Shown: positions 30,819-45,044, counted from the stretch's first letter. The stretch: 64,000 bases of DNA from Coffea arabica (GCF_036785885.1 NC_092310.1:1302001-1366000), one strand, 5' to 3'. A program made the numbers and translations. Notes: generated by a model not told the origin, from the letters alone.

Positions 30819-31872
30819 CAATTTGAACGGAAAAAATTTTTTTTGCAAATAGATTATTTAGTCCTTGAAATTTTTATGAAAATTATCTTTTATCCATGAT
30901 CTTTCACTTTATCCCATCTAGTCCTTTTATTGTTCTTTCTTCTAACACCGAAAGTAGTTCTTGTTTCACTTTCTTCTACCATCAAAATGGCCGGTTTTAA
31001 AAAGTTGACCAAATTTTTAACTTTCTCTAATAAAATCTTTACTTTCTTCTCATTTGTTTTATTATCTTTCGCACACAATTTCTTCCTTGTCATCTTCACT
31101 TTCTTGGACTACTTCTGCCATTTTCTTTTTGATGTAGTCTCTTCTTTTTCTCTACTCCCTGTTTTCGTTTATTTAATCCTTTTACCTTTTTATTAACACC
31201 AAAACTTCCATCACCAAAACAAACTTTTTCCATCACCAAACTTAGTGGCTTTAAAGCGCACGACAAAAGTTTCAACAATTCTTTTTGAGAAAAAAAAATG
31301 TTTTTTCTTTTTTGTTGTTTCCTTTTATTTTTATATAATTTTTCATTTTCTTTCTTATTTTCTCCAACTATTTTCACCATTTTCTCTTGTATTAATCTTT
31401 CCTACATTTCTTGGTGTAGAAATTGTATTACACTAACAAGTGTAGATGCATGCCAAATAATATTCAGAGATTCACATTTTAAATTGTTCATTTGCATGTG
31501 CTGTGCATCCCAATCCACTCACGTACTACACCGATAATATGGAGGAGGCAACGTAAGTGAAAGATACTGGGCAGATAAAGGAAGAGGCTGAATATTAAGA
31601 AGGGAGAGGAGACAGAGTGGGAAGTGTTGATGGTGCGCAAAGTACAAATTCATTGACTTGCTTTGTCCGTACCACGGAAAGTGCCAATGTAGTATTCTTC
31701 TTAGATTGATGTAGTAGTACAAAAGGGTCCAAATACTACTAGTATTTAATCTATAGTTTAAAGTACATCAGTGAGGAGGTCAAGGTCTGAAGGACCCAAT
31801 TATTTATGCTTTAACACATTACTATTAATTGCACCCTGAAGCTCCTTTAATTTCAAGAGATACCCATATTAT
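30819..31872. other. GLP3 3' flank
   Basis: AT- and T-rich intergenic DNA homologous to the 10170-12300 flank of GLP1. Overlapping ORFs on both strands (30930-31196, 31096-31380, 31298-31537) come from T-rich/A-rich simple sequence and are not called. Confidence 0.5.
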
Positions 31873-32674
31873 TTAAGGGTAGTTGTTATCCCACCAAAAT
31901 TGTGACTGTAGTTTTTTGATGACATCGTTTCCAACCTGGAATGCTTTGGTAAGAACATCAGGAGAAATGGGAGGATCTGATCCGAATACAGCATTAGCAA
32001 TGGTGATGACTCCTGGATTCTGGCTGCCTAGACCAGCAAAAGCAACAGCGTCGGTCTCTCCTTGGTTGAATTGGAAATGAATGAGGCCTTGAGGGAACAC
32101 AAACACGTCTCCTGGATTCAAAACCTTGGTGAAGAGCTTATTCTTCATGTTCATGCCCGGATTCGAAGTAACGAAACCAACAACAAGAGTGCCCTCCAAA
32201 ACAAAGAGGACCTCGGTAGCACGAGGGTGGGTGTGGGGAGGGTTCAAACCATAAGGCGCAAAGTCGAGGCGTGCTAAGGAAACACCTAAAGTGTTGAGCC
32301 CTGGAATTTGGTTCACATTTACTTGTGTTACATTGGACCCGAGTGGCTTTGCTGTGCTTCCTGGCTTGTTTAGCCCTTGAAAGAAGAAATCTTCGGGTTC
32401 CACAAGCTTTGGATCCTTGCATATCTTTCCATTGACAAATACTGCATTAACCAAGATCATGAAACATCAGTTAAAGTATAACATGCAACATTATAGTACT
32501 ATCAAACAAGACAGTCATGAAATTTTCCAAAACAAGATCAGAAAGTTTACCACCGCCAGCATTGGCATCAGGAACTGCGACGCAGAAATCCTGCAATGGA
32601 CTTGGATCAGATGCATGGACAATTGTAAAAACAAGTGCCAAGATGGCTGCAGCTATGTGGAAGCGAAAAGCCAT
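31873..32674 (-). CDS. GLP: Germin-like protein GLP3, two exons
   Basis: Exons 32674-32551 and 32441-31873, encoding 230 aa. One extra Gly codon precedes the splice site compared with GLP1 and GLP2. The signal peptide is residues 1-21. Cupin ligands are H111, H113, E118 and H163. Diagnostic residues are [25 protein letters not shown] and QGETDAVAF, shared with GLP5. The motif is HTH, whereas GLP5 and GLP6 have HIH. The promoter is intact, with TATA at 32771-32778. Exon 1 and everything upstream of it is the start of unit 2 and appears identical to the GLP1 promoter. This is a likely functional secreted cupin. Confidence 0.93.
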
Positions 32675-33362
32675 GCTTATCAGAGACGAAGTATCAAACT
32701 ATATGAGCTAGTTAGAAAGATGAAAAGTTGTTTCTTCTCAGATTGTGGATGAATATGTGGTAAAGATTCCTATTTATAGCTATCTTTGGTTGAACCAGTC
32801 ATTATGTTTTCTTATCTCAACGATTAGAAAAATGCCACATTGTCTTCCTAATCTATTTTTGTACAACTCAACCAACGAATGATTCTGCAACAACTACCTG
32901 TGACTTCTCATTTTCTTTCCTCTTGCAAGTATAGAAAGACTGATTCGGTCATTTAGGACATTCCAACGAAGTGGTATACTGATACAAGGTGTTGACGGAC
33001 CAAGTAACCGGTAAGACCTTTTCTTGAAGAGATGGCCTTTGATATTTCTTGCTTCCAGATGTTTACTTTCTTACCTCAGTAAAACGATGCATTAGTTGCA
33101 ACTAATCAGTTTGAAATTCGCAGGCTCAATCCAACTTTACAAAGTAGCATCTGGGATTAGCACGAAAGAATCAAATATATGGTAATCGTCTGGGAGTAGA
33201 GGACCTAATTACTTCGGATAATTATACAAAGATAGCTCAGAACTTGAATTTCAAACTTCTTTGGCAAAACCTATGATATGTAATTATATTTGCATATTTT
33301 AGCTAGCTGGAATACCAAGCATTCATTTCCTATTTCCTGTCTGTGCAAATAATTCCTGTTTG

Positions 33363-34562
33363 CGGGTGATAAATATTCCAATCAATAGCACCTAAATATA
33401 TAGACCTCTTTTCATTGCCTGTTTCTTGTCCGTGTAACTCAGCGCATTTCTGGACTTTTTCTTTCCAAAATCATCTCAGAACTTGCGAATAGGCAGCTTG
33501 AAAGTTCAAAGTTAATTCTACCTTCTAAGTGACAGCTTGATCATCTTAGTTTGATATTGCCGTGTTCTATTTAAGCTATTAAATATTGAAAAAGAAAGGA
33601 AGATGTAACCCTTGATTAATTATCCAAAATTTTGGATGAAACCAATTTCAATTCACTCAATTCAATTTAAAATCCAGATTTCAAACCCATTAATTACCCT
33701 ATTAATTATTGGAGTAATTTATATTTTCATTTACATCAAAATGAATGAATTATTTGAGGTTAAAATCAGGTTTATGGTTCGACAAGTAGGTTTGATAACT
33801 GGGAGTAGAAATGGTGTAAAAAGGGGTGGGAGGGTTAAAAAGAATATTTGAAGCTAAAATCATAAATTATCCTGCTCATTTATATGATTTGTTCATCTTG
33901 AACAGACATTATCTTGAATACTTAGGAAAATTTTCTTGTAAAACTAAAAGAACTAATTTTAAAGAATATTCATATTAAGCACACTTGTAGAGAATTATCA
34001 TATGTATTAATCTATCAATTATAATATTTATTAAACTTAATTTATACGATCTGGAAAAATAGTTTGAAAGGGAAAATGATACTTTTCCTCTCCAATATTT
34101 AGTGGTTGGAAAAATTTCATCCACAAAGTTTCATTGCGAATACATTTAGTTCCTACAAATTTAATTTATAATCAATAGTACAAGTGATAGCAAATCAACC
34201 AATTTGGGTGGAAAAAAAATTGACAAATAGCTCGTTTAGTCCCTCAACTCTTTTTTTTTGTAAATTATCTTTTTTTTTCTTAATAAATAAAAAATGATAT
34301 TTTATTTTATCCTGTTTAATGCTTCTATTTTTTTTCCAACCCCAGAAGTACTTTTTGATTTCACTTCCTTCAACCTTCAAACGCGACAATGTTGATTGAT
34401 GAGTATGACCAAAATTTCAACCTTTCTTTAAAAAAAGAAAAACTTCACTTTTCTTGGTGTTTTTTTATTTTCTTTTGTACATAAATTCTTTGTTTTCCTT
34501 TTTACTTTCTTTTGGTGTTTTTGACACTTTCCTTTCTTCTTTTTCTCTAGTCCCTGATTTTT
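33363..34562. repeat. GLP intergenic module before element C (unit 2)
   Basis: Unit 2 counterpart of 13828-15027; non-coding. Confidence 0.65.
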
Positions 34563-37500
34563 GAAATCTCTTATCTTTTTGAAATAAGTTGCATTTGTTT
34601 GGATAAATTGGAACTCATATGTATGCATACTGAGTGTTATGTATTCCTTTGACAAAACAGCTAGACGTTGACAATTGTGTAAATTAATAAAATTTTGGCA
34701 ATGCATATGAAAATGTGGCTTTACAAGAATTGGATTGGAGATATTCTCAAGTGTTTGAGATGTTCATTCTTGCAAATGGCTAAAATTCTCAAGTGTTTGG
34801 ACTCATTATGCGTGACATGACTGATAATGTTCTTTCTAAATGTGGGAATTGGATTTGAGGAATGTTAGGAATATTACTTGCTTGAAATTGTCAATTGCTG
34901 GCAGGGAGTTTAACCCTTTTTCAAGAGAAAACTCTGCCGAAATTTTCTTAAATTCTTATTTAACATGTGTGAGCAAGTTTCTATCGTTTCTAATAAATAC
35001 TTATCTTGTTTGTGTATAGGTACTATGGCTCGCACAAGGAGGGCTCGTATTCGTAATCCTACACCATCTTCAAGCGAGGAACGCACTCCCTCATATGAAG
35101 AGTCGCCTGAGGAAGAATCTCCTTCGCCTGAGCCACCACCTCGGTCTCGCCGGAAGACCGCATCCACTAGCCGCGACGAGCCGTTTCCAGATTTTGACAC
35201 CACTAGATTCACGTCACTCGAGAATCGACAGTGGTACGAAGCAGGCTTAGATAAGGAAATTATCATTGAAAAGCACCTGGCACCGGAGGTGGATGCGCAC
35301 TACCACGTCTCTACGGCATTCAAGAGACTAGGATGGGAGAACATCCTTCAATTGCCCAAGTACTACTACCCCAACCTGGTCCGGGAGTTCTATGCCAATG
35401 TGGAAAACAAACAGAGTCACAATGGCAATCTCATCGTCTCCTGGGTTCGACGAAAGAGAGTGGCTCTTAATCGAGATACAGTGGCAAAAATTGTCAAACT
35501 CAAAGATGAAGGACTTGATGTTAAACTGATCAAGGAGTTCAAGGCACGCGACCCTTGGCAGGTGAGAGAAGCGGTAGCACGCCTAAAGGGTCAATATAGG
35601 GAGCGTGGAAGTTCGAAGAAACTCACTGTATATGCTGACTCCTTCGAGCATAGGTACCACTTGATCTTCTATCTCTTCGCCTTCAATGTGGTGCCCAAAA
35701 GGAGTGGAAAGCGAGAGCTCCGCAATAGTGACCTCTACTTCTTGGATAAGATGATGTATAGTGTGGGTGAGCAGTTGACTGGTATTCCTTTGCCCAGTAT
35801 CATCATCAGTTACACGCGGACCACAGCTCGCATGAGGGCCGGCAAGACTTGCTTTGGATTCTTTCAGCTGCTATCCCTCATTTTTTAGAAGCTCAAGGTT
35901 CCTCTTGGAACCGAGCGAGCCATTAACACTAGGTCTGCCGACGAGGTCTGTGCCTCGATACTCAAATCCTTGAATATTTCTACAGATTTTGGAGCTGCTC
36001 TGGTTCGAGAAACTAAAGAAGCTTCAACCTCAGCTCAGCCTCCACCTCACACTCAACAGGAACCAGTAGTTCATGAGACGGAGGCACAACAAACTCTTCC
36101 TCCTCCCGTTCCAAGACCACCACCTCCACCGCGATCCAAGTGGCAAGAGCTCCTCAATGCCATTTGCTGTATGGAGACTTGAGTCGTTGAGCGCATTGAC
36201 CAGACCGAGCGGATGATGACGGAGTGACTCGACAGACATGATCGCCGTCTTCGTGCGATTGAGGATCATTTCCATATCCGCCGGTCACCTACTCCGACGT
36301 CTCAGCAGGAGGAGGGGCATATTGGTACATCACAGGGTCCTCATGGAACTGAGGAGGTAGTAGACCCTCGTTCTGAGCAGCCATGAAGATTTTTAGCTAA
36401 TTACATCTTTTGTTGCTTTATTTTTCTTTTATTGTGTTTAGTTTAAATTTTGTAGTTTTCATATTGGATTCTCTTGTGCTACTCATGGTTTTTTGCACTC
36501 TTTTGTTTCATTGTGGACAGAATTTCGATGATCGTGAGGATTAATGGCTTCAAATTGAATCACCACTTATTTTGAGGGAAGTTTCATTTTTTATTACCTT
36601 CTTCACAATGAAGACATTGTTAAATTTAAGTGTGGGGGAGGGATTACTTTATTTTATGGGGATTGTGTCTTGAAATGCATGATTTGAGTTGTCTATGGCT
36701 TAAAAATGTTGAAATTTTATTTGGAAAGGTTGTATTGTGGTTAATTTTCTGGAAATTAAGGTTGTTGACAGGGAGTTTTGTCCATTTTTATGGAGAAACT
36801 CTGTCAAAATTTTTTTAAAAATATTTTCCAATATTTCAAGTTAATGGCCAAAATGTTCAATTTTAAGTGCCTAATTCTTCCATTGAATAAAATGTTATAT
36901 GTATTTTGGGAAAGTTTAGTCCTTATTTGACTTGGAATTAGTCATTATGCAATTAGGATTTTTATATTTTAGAAAGTATATTTGGTTAAATAAGGAAAAT
37001 TATGCTTAGAATTTTGCACGTTCAATGATATTTCTCATTTTTACTTAATTTTATAAGTAAGTGATTGACATAGTCAAGACAAGGCCAGATTCTTTCTTTA
37101 ATTATGCTTAGAGGGAAAAGAGAAAAAAAAGAAAAAAAAAGAAAAGAACATATATATATTGATATTATTTTCTACTCCAATGATTCACATACTGAGTAAT
37201 CGGGGGTTGGTATTTACAAATGTCGACATTCGCATAAAAAGGTATTGGAATTAAGAGTATGTTTAGCAATTTGAATAAGTAAAATGTTGAGTAATCAGGA
37301 ATCTTCACCTAAGTATCGATTTTCGCGTAAAAGACATTTCTACTATTTAAGTAAAATGAAGTATGAATAAATCTCTCTTAGTTATGAAAATTTTGATGGT
37401 TATGGGATGAGGAAGGCCATAGAATTGACTGTGAGATTTACTTATTTGTGAAATTAGGATAGAATGAGAGATTGATTTGAAGTTGTTAAAATTAAGGCAT

Positions 37501-39361
37501 AATTATCTTTCTTTAACTTGATATTACGAGTATTTAGTGTAATCTGAGAAATAGCATAATGATTGGTTTCTAGGTTTTTGAGGAATTAAATTTGACAAAA
37601 GTACGTATATTGTTTTATCTATTGAATCATTGAAGTAAGTTTTATGCAAATTACTTGAGGACAAGTAATGATTCAAGTGTGGGGGAATTTGATAAGTGAA
37701 TATTTAACGTATATTTTGTACAAGTTTGGCATGAACTTTTGGTATGTTTTGAGAAGATTAAAGCCATATTTGAACTCTTTTGGTGATAATTGATTAAATA
37801 TTGTTTAAGTGTTCAAAATTTGATAAATGAGTGGATTAATGCATTAATTTTGTGAAATTGTGCAGGATATTGATGTATGAAGTTCATGCACGAGCTGAAA
37901 GAAGTGTAAGGATTGTCCAGAGGATAAAGTACACAAGAAATTAGGAGCAAAAATGAAGGACAAAGGAAAGAAGCGAAAAAATGAAAATTTAATGGCACGG
38001 ATCCGAGCTCGGATCCATGAGAGCAAAGAAGGATCCGATCCCTCGTCTGTACTTCTGGAGGAGTGTATCCAAGGTTAGACGATCCGACCTCGGATCCATC
38101 ATGGGAAGTCCTCGGATCCTATAAATCCGAGTTCGGATCCATTTTCACCCCTCGGATCCGAGGCTCGGATCTGTCTCTCTCTTCAGCAAGTGGCACAGTT
38201 ATTTTCCTTTACCTTTCTCACAACTTTTCCAGCTATTTTGAGGGATAGAAATCGGTGGCACATGCTTCTGCAACAAAAGAGAAGACCAAATGAGTTATAG
38301 ACAAAAAGGAAATATCATATTTTTGACTTCCTGAGTGGAGGAAATTATGAAGTGCGAGGAGTAGACTTTCTACCACTTTTTATGCAGAAACACAGGGAAG
38401 AAGCCAGAGACATCTACGTAGCTAGTTTTCCTTCTTGTAACTAGTTTCTCTCTAACTAAGAGTTCTTGGAGGCATTTTGGAGGTTACACTTGTAATCATC
38501 TTGTACAAGAACATAGCAGAATTTGAGGGCTTCACCATCAATCGGCTAAGCTTTCTTTTATCTTTCTTGTACTTGTACTTCATGATGTTTTGCATTAATA
38601 AACTTATGAGTTTGATTGTTAAAGCATTCATGAGTAGCTAAACTCCTTAATCTAGGGAGTGGATGAAACTTATGGCTAAATAATACTAATTGAATGTGAG
38701 TTACACTTGTTATATCCTGTATTAACTAGTCTACTTGTGTAGCTGTGATTACTTGTTATTGATTGATCACCAATAGCATGTTTATAGTTGTTATTATTCA
38801 ATGAGAATTGGTAGTAACAATGGAAACACATGAGTAGAGCTTAAGTTGTATGTTCATGAAAATAGAGATACACTTAAGTAGATTTCTTAGCATTTCATGA
38901 AAGCAAACAGAGTAGTAGTAGTATTTCACTATGAAAATAGGGAAAAACTGAACTACTCTAGGCCATTTCATCATGAGAATGAGACTTGGTAAATTTGGAA
39001 ATGAATCTCTGGTTAAACAAGAATAATAACAAGAGGTAAATCCATTTATTTGTGTTATTTATGCCATAAGTGGAATTTACATCCCTAGATTCAATCTCTA
39101 GTGAAATTTCTTCATTCGAATTTAGTATTTGTTAAACTAGATTTGTATATCAAATTTGTAGATTATAGCAATATACTTTCTCTGCTCAAATTTATTGTAA
39201 ATCTAAATAATAGAGAGAAATAAGGGTCCAGTACTTGTTTAAATTGCTCCTCGTGGGATCGACCCGATACATACCCTACATTACAGTTTCGGCCTGTATA
39301 CTTGCAGCTAACGGGTATAAAAATCGGATTTAAACTTGCATTGCTAAAAAAAAACCCGTCA
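34563..39361 (+). mobile_element. Element C, unit 2 copy
   Basis: This matches 15028-19826 at +19535, including the truncated 5' end, hairpins (34900-34938, 36605-36620, 36767-36805, 37650-37669), purine tracts (36628 and 37675) and 3' LTR (37690-39361). Both copies descend from a single insertion. Confidence 0.85.
35025..36386 (+). pseudogene. Element C ORF with three in-frame stops (unit 2)
   Basis: Same frame and the same stops as the unit 1 copy (TAG 35886-35888, TGA 36180-36182, TGA 36225-36227). The mutations therefore predate the large duplication. The first 288 codons up to the TAG stay open, with the [11 protein letters not shown] motif. Confidence 0.65.
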
Positions 39362-41255
39362 CGGGTGATAAATATTCCAATCAATAGCACCTAAATATAT
39401 AGACCCTTTTTCATTACCTGTTTCTTGTCCGTGTAACTCAGCGCATTTCTGGACTTTTTCTTTCCAAAATCATCTCAGAACTTGCGAATATGCAGCTTGA
39501 AAGTTCAAAGTTAATTCTACCTTCTAAGTGACTGCTTAATCATCTTAGTTTGATATTGCCGTGTTCTATTTAAGCTATTAAATATTGAAAAAGAAAGGAA
39601 GATGTAACCCTTGATTAATTATCCAAAATTTTGAGTGAAACCAATTTCAATTCACTCAATTCAATTTAAAATCCAGATTTCAAACCCATTAATTACCCTA
39701 TTAATTATTGGAGTAATTTATATTTTCATTTACATCAAAATGAATGAATTATTTGAAGTTAAAATCAGGTTTATGGTTCGACGACTAGGTTTGATAACTG
39801 GGAGTAGAAATGGTGTAAAAAGGGATGGGAGGGTTAAAAGGAATATTTGAAGCTAAAATCATAAATTATCCTGCACATTTATATGATTTGTTCATCTTGA
39901 ACAGACATTGTCTTGAATACTTAGGAAAATTTTCTTGTAAGACTAAAAGAACTAATTTTGAAGAATATTCATATTAAGCACACTTGTAGAGAATTATCAT
40001 ATGTATTAATCTATCAATTATAATATTTATTAAACTTAATTTATACAATCAGGAAAAATAGTTTGAAAGGGAAAATGATACTTTTCCTCTCCAATATTTA
40101 GTGGTTGGAAAAATTTCACCCACAAAGTTTCATTGCGAATACATTTAGTTCCTACGAATTTAATTTATAAACAATAGTACAAGTGATAGCAAATCAACCA
40201 ATTTGGGTGGAAAAAAATTGACAAATAGCTCGTTTAGTCCCTCAACTCTTTTTTTTTTGTAAATTATCTTTTTTTCTTAATAAATAAAAAATGATATTTT
40301 ATTTTATCCTGTTTAATGCTTCTATTTTTTTTTTCCAATCCCAGAAGTACTTTTTGATTTCACTTCCTTCAACCTTCAAATGCGACAATGTTGATGAGCA
40401 TGACCAAAATTTCAACCTTTCTTTAAAAAAAGAAAAACTTCACTTTTCTTGTAGTTTTTTTATTTTCTTTTGTACATAAATTCTTTGTTTTCCTTTTTAC
40501 TTTCTTTTGCTATTTTTGACACTTTCCTTTCTTCTTTTTGTCTAGTCCCTGATTTTTTTTTTCTATTTAGTCCTTTTATTTTTTCCCCTTAAATACCATT
40601 TGCCATAAAACTTTTTCCATCACCAGACTCGGTGGCTTAAAAGGGCATGACAAACTGTTCATATTCTTTTTCAAAAAAAGGAAATCTATAATTTTTTTTA
40701 TTTCTTTTTATGTTATTCCTTCATTTTCTTTTTTGCATTTTTAGTTTAAGAATCTTATTAAATTAGAACTATAGATGCGTGTTAAATAATATTTACTCAA
40801 ATTTCAAAATTTTCATTTGCACATGTAGCATGCATTCCAATCCCACTCGTATTAAAAAAAAAACTACTACATTGAAAATCTAAACATTATTTCTTTTCTT
40901 TTTATATAATTTTTTTCCTTTTCTTTTTCAAAAGAGGAAGAAGAGGCAGCACGAGTGATAGATGCGGAGTAGATAAAGGAAGAGTCTGAATTATTGAAAA
41001 GGGAGAGAGAAGCTGCCAAGATTACTTTACAGATGGACATAGATGATTTTGTTCTCTCTCTAATTTGAGATTGAGCTTGAGGACAATCTAATGGCTACAT
41101 CTTAGTTGTTAGGAGAATTTCCAATTATACCTCTTTTCAGTATATTGAATATATTTCAATGGTGTTAACAAACTCACATATTGATATTTTTGTTTTCGCA
41201 ATGGTTTTTATTATTTATTAATTTTTTTGGTGTGAGATTTTGCAGCGCTTTGAAT
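39362..41255. other. GLP4 module 3' flank
   Basis: Unit 2 copy of 19827-21720. AT-rich, non-coding. Confidence 0.55.
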
Positions 41256-41464
41256 TAATGGTGCAAACGAATTGAATTGAGTCAAGTTTTGGTCTAATCG
41301 AATCGAGTCTCAACTTAGTTTTATGAAACTTGAACTCGAGCTCGAGTTTGACGAGTTCAAAATGTAAAGTTCGAGTTCGAACTCGACTAAAATTCGAGTC
41401 AAGCTCAAACTTAAAAAAATAATTATTTTATTTTAAAAAATGAATAAAATAATAATTTTTCAAA

Positions 41465-41511
<47 letters not shown>

Positions 41512-41634
41512 CTAGTTGGCTCGCGAGTTAACGAGTTGAATATCTTTGACCTCGACCTTGACTTGATCAGTTCAAGTTCGAGTCAAGCTCGGATTCTAGC
41601 TGCTCGCGAGCTGTTTGATTCATTTGCAGTCGTA
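41256..41634. mobile_element. hAT-like MITE 3' of GLP4 (unit 2 copy)
   Basis: Counterpart of 21721-22092. It is seven bases longer because the central AT dinucleotide run (about 41468-41508) has expanded. The ORF that spans the AT run is not a gene. Confidence 0.55.
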
Positions 41635-42041
41635 CTTCAAATACTTCTTACAAGTGCTCCAAAGGTTTTTCATTGCACAATGAAACTATGGTAAGAAGAA
41701 TTCATCCAATCTGTGGAGATGCGTTCTTTTAATCAGACAAAATTCATCTTTCTAGAATCCAAAAATAAAAGAAGATAAATGTGGTTCATATATTGATTAT
41801 ATCACAGGGTACAAAAAAATTAAGAAAAGAGGTAGTGATTTATAAATTGCATTTTCCTGTAAGGTGGGAAATGCCAATGTATTAATCTATGTAGAACCGT
41901 TGTAGTAACAAAGGGGCCGAAATAATGCTGGATTTTGGAGTCATTCCATATGGAGATCAAAGTGGAAATGACCCAATTATTTATGCTTCAACAGATTACT
42001 GTTGCACCCCGAATCTCCTTTGGTTTCAAGAGTTACCCATA

Positions 42042-42831
42042 CTACGGGTAGTTGTTATCCCACCAAAATTGGGACTGAAGTTTTTTGATGACATTGTTTC
42101 CAACCTGGAATGCTTTGGTAAGAACATCAGGAGAAATTGGAGGATCTGATCCGAATACAGCATTAGCAATGGTGATGACTCCTGGATTCTGGCTGCCTAA
42201 ACCAGTAAAAGCAACAGCATTTGAATGTCCTTGGTTGAATTGGAAATGAATGAGGCCTTGGGGGAACACAAACACATCTCCTGGATTCAAAACCTTGGTG
42301 AAGAGCTTATTCTTCATGTTCATGCCCGGATTCGAAGTAACAAAACCAACAACTAGAGTACCCTCCAAAACAAAGAGGACCTCGGTAGCACGAGGGTGAA
42401 TGTGGGGAGGGTTCAAACCATAAGGCGCAAAATCGATGCGTGCTAAGGAAACACCTAAAGTGTTGAGCCCTGGAATTTGGTTGACATTTACTGCTGTTAC
42501 ATTGGACCCGAGTGGATTTGCTGTGCTTCCAGGTTTGTTAAGCCCTGGAAAGAAGAAATCTTCGGGTTTCACAAGCTTTGGATCCTTGCATATCTTTCCA
42601 TTGACAAATACTGCATTAGCCATGATTCAACTTAGTTAGTTTGTCAAACATAGTTAGAATTCAAGTATAATATACAAGAGTCAAGAAATTTTTGAAGTAA
42701 TCTAGTTTACCTCCGGCATTGGCATCAGGAACTGCCACACAAAAATCCTGCAGTGGACTTGGATTAGATGCATGGACAACTGTAAAAACAAGTGCCAAGA
42801 TGGCTGCAGCAATATGGATCCGAACTGCCAT
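42042..42831 (-). CDS. GLP: Germin-like protein GLP4, 5'UTR split by a retrotransposon (copy of GLP2)
   Basis: Exons 42831-42711 and 42610-42042, encoding 229 aa. It differs from GLP2 by Ala to Thr in the AVAFxGLGSQ segment (a single change at 42205). All cupin ligands, cysteines and the signal peptide are kept. Element B sits 12 bp upstream of the ATG (AGAGG at 42844-42848 and 46495-46499). The native TATA box is at 46579-46586. The frame stays open despite promoter displacement, as in GLP2, which suggests that the duplication is too recent for decay or that the gene is still expressed. Confidence 0.9.
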
Positions 42832-43835
42832 GGTTATCACAAAAGAGGTGACAGGTTGTCGAAGCCTGTGCAATAATAAATACCTGCTCAAACTAAAAGT
42901 AATTTCTGTAGATAGTGGTGAGCAGGGTCGAATCCACAGGGACTGGGAGTAATTATTTCTTTTCAAGTTCACAGTGACAAGGGGAGTGTTTTTATGCAGA
43001 AGGTGACAGTGGCGGGTGGCTTCAGGCGCGCAAGTGAGGCGCGTGGCTGTGGTCAAGGGTGGAGCAAGGGCGAGCGGCTACGTGGGCAGTAGAGGCGGGC
43101 ATCGGCCGTGGCTGCTGGCGGCGGACGGGCTGGAGAAGAAAGGGAGAGCCCGCGCCAAGTGGTGGTGGAAGGCAGCGGCGGTCACGTGGGCAAGTGGGCG
43201 GCGTGCGTCGCGCTTGGGCGGCGGGACAGAGGCTACTGCCGCGCACCTGTGGGATTGTGGCTGTGCGAGGAAGGAGCTGCGTGTGGAAGGAAGATGGGCA
43301 GCGGCGGCGGCGATGGAGCTTCAGCAGCGGCGGGCGGCGAGGTGCGAAGTGGATGGCTGGCTGGTCCTTCGTGCGAGACGCAAGGTGGCGGCGTGAGTGA
43401 GGTGGGCTGCGAGCAAAAGGGATTCGGACAACAGAGAGAGAGCAGGGGAGAAGGAAGAAAGAAAGAAGAAAGAAAGAAATTTTTTTTTTTTTTTTTTTTT
43501 TTTGTAAAACTGAGCTACGGTGAAAAGGGAAGAAGAAAAAAAAAATTCTTTTTTTTTTTTTTAAATTGAGAAACCTAGCTACGGTTGAGAAATTTTTCTC
43601 TCTTTTTTTTTTTTAATCCTTACCTTTCCCGCGAACGTGACGCGGGCACGTCATGAGGGCAAGAGAGCTCCCAGAAGTTTCTGATCGTGAGCTTCCTGCA
43701 GGTCACCACGGGGGCGCGTCATGACTGAAGGTCACCTACAAATCAGTAAAAACGAAAATTAACACCCAAAATCAGTCAAATTCAAGGAAGACAGATTTAA
43801 ACTAACAAATAAAATCAAACAAACAACTAAAAGAA

Positions 43836-43888
43836 ATTGGGTTGCCTCCCAATGAGCGCCTTTCTTTAATGTCTTTGGTTAGACATTA
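43836..43888 (-). other. Double stem-loop of element B, unit 2
   Basis: Same two hairpins as 25995-26047, 46 nt after the gag-like stop at 43900. Confidence 0.55.
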
Positions 43889-43899
43889 TCATGTTTTGT

Positions 43900-44646
43900 T
43901 CATGGAGGATAAAATCGTGTGGCTCGTTTTAATGTTTCATCCTCTATATAGTCCTGATAACCCTCGTAAATAGAATAATTCTTGAGCATACGAGCTACGG
44001 GCTTCCATGGACTAGTGAATGGCGCCAAACGAGTCGATGATAATTTGCATTCTCCATTCACTTCTCCCTCATTTGCATTTGTTGGTACAAGATATCTTGC
44101 CATCGCCACTCTTAATTTATTCCTGTCATGAAATTCAAAATTATCTGGTATAATAAAGTCAATTTCATTAACAGGAATTGAAGAGTAAGAGTCAGGAGAA
44201 TAGTGATAAAGGAGTGGAGGAGATGTCACCGCATTTGGAGATTGTTCACTGGATTCATTCACTTGAATGAGTTGATCCTGGAGTCTCATTTTTTGCACTT
44301 CAACTTCCTTTTCAACTGCATCTTTAAATCCGTTTCCTTGAAACTCTTGCAATTCCATGTCATTTGGCCGGATAATTGCACTCTCATCTCCTTCAAGATT
44401 GATATTGGTTTGTGAGGGCAATTCTTCAAGGTGAGAAGCTAATCGCTCTATCCTGGATGTCAATTGACGCATTTGATCTGCCAGGTCGCGAAGGCTCGCT
44501 TGTGTCTTCTGATGAAATCGATTTAGGCTCGCTTGTGTCTCCTGATGAAATCGATTTGTATTAGCAATTAGTAATCCCATCATTTCTTCAAGAGACAAAC
44601 CTGACACGGAGGATGATTGCTGAGACTCTTGCTGTTGAAAATCCAT
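43900..44646 (-). pseudogene. Gag-like ORF of element B, unit 2
   Basis: The 248-aa translation is identical to the unit 1 copies. The frame is open further upstream, and the probable original start at 44933 is separated by the same frameshift. In this single-copy context the gag remnant, leader and primer site are contiguous. Confidence 0.55.
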
Positions 44647-45044
44647 TGGCCCGGTCGCATAATCAAAATTGGATTTATCCCACCATCCTTGATCATACCC
44701 GTTTGAATAAGGGTCATACCACGTTTGAAATCGAGATGGAAAATCTCCAAAAGTATCAATTGGAGCGCTTAAATTATCTTGAAATGCGGGGCATGTGTCA
44801 GTTGAATAACCTGAATCAAAATAAGTTCCACAATTTGCAATAGCCCATTGATCATTAGAAAAACATGAGTCTCATAACTCCATTCAAGAACAAAGTCCAG
44901 TCTATCATCAAAATATGGAATGTTAGCAGCCATAAAAAAATAAAAAAAATAAGAGAAAAATAAATTAAAAAAAAATGAAAACAAGATAAACTCAAAAAGA
45001 AACAAATTAATCTGACACCAGTCCCCGGCAACGGCGCCAAATAT

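Larger units (their letters stand above)
13050..32584. repeat. Tandem duplication unit 1 (about 19.5 kb)
   Basis: From GLP1 exon 1 onward the sequence recurs at +19535 with very few substitutions. The unit contains the GLP1 promoter, element C, GLP2, element B, the hAT element and GLP3 exon 2. The left breakpoint lies in GLP exon 1: GLP1 and GLP3 still differ at about 13046-13049 but appear identical from 13050 on, which fits unequal crossing-over between GLP exon 1 copies. The unit is about 1.7 kb longer than unit 2 because of an internal duplication in element B. Confidence 0.9.

Noticed and set aside
30930-31196. 88-aa hydrophobic ORF resembling a membrane protein
   Set aside because: It is a translation of T-rich simple sequence in a GLP 3' flank, with opposing Lys-rich ORFs on the other strand.
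32138-32422. 94-aa minus-strand ORF overlapping GLP3 exon 2 (also 49981 and 53412)
   Set aside because: It is a shadow of the GLP coding sequence in another frame; it follows the GLP copies only.
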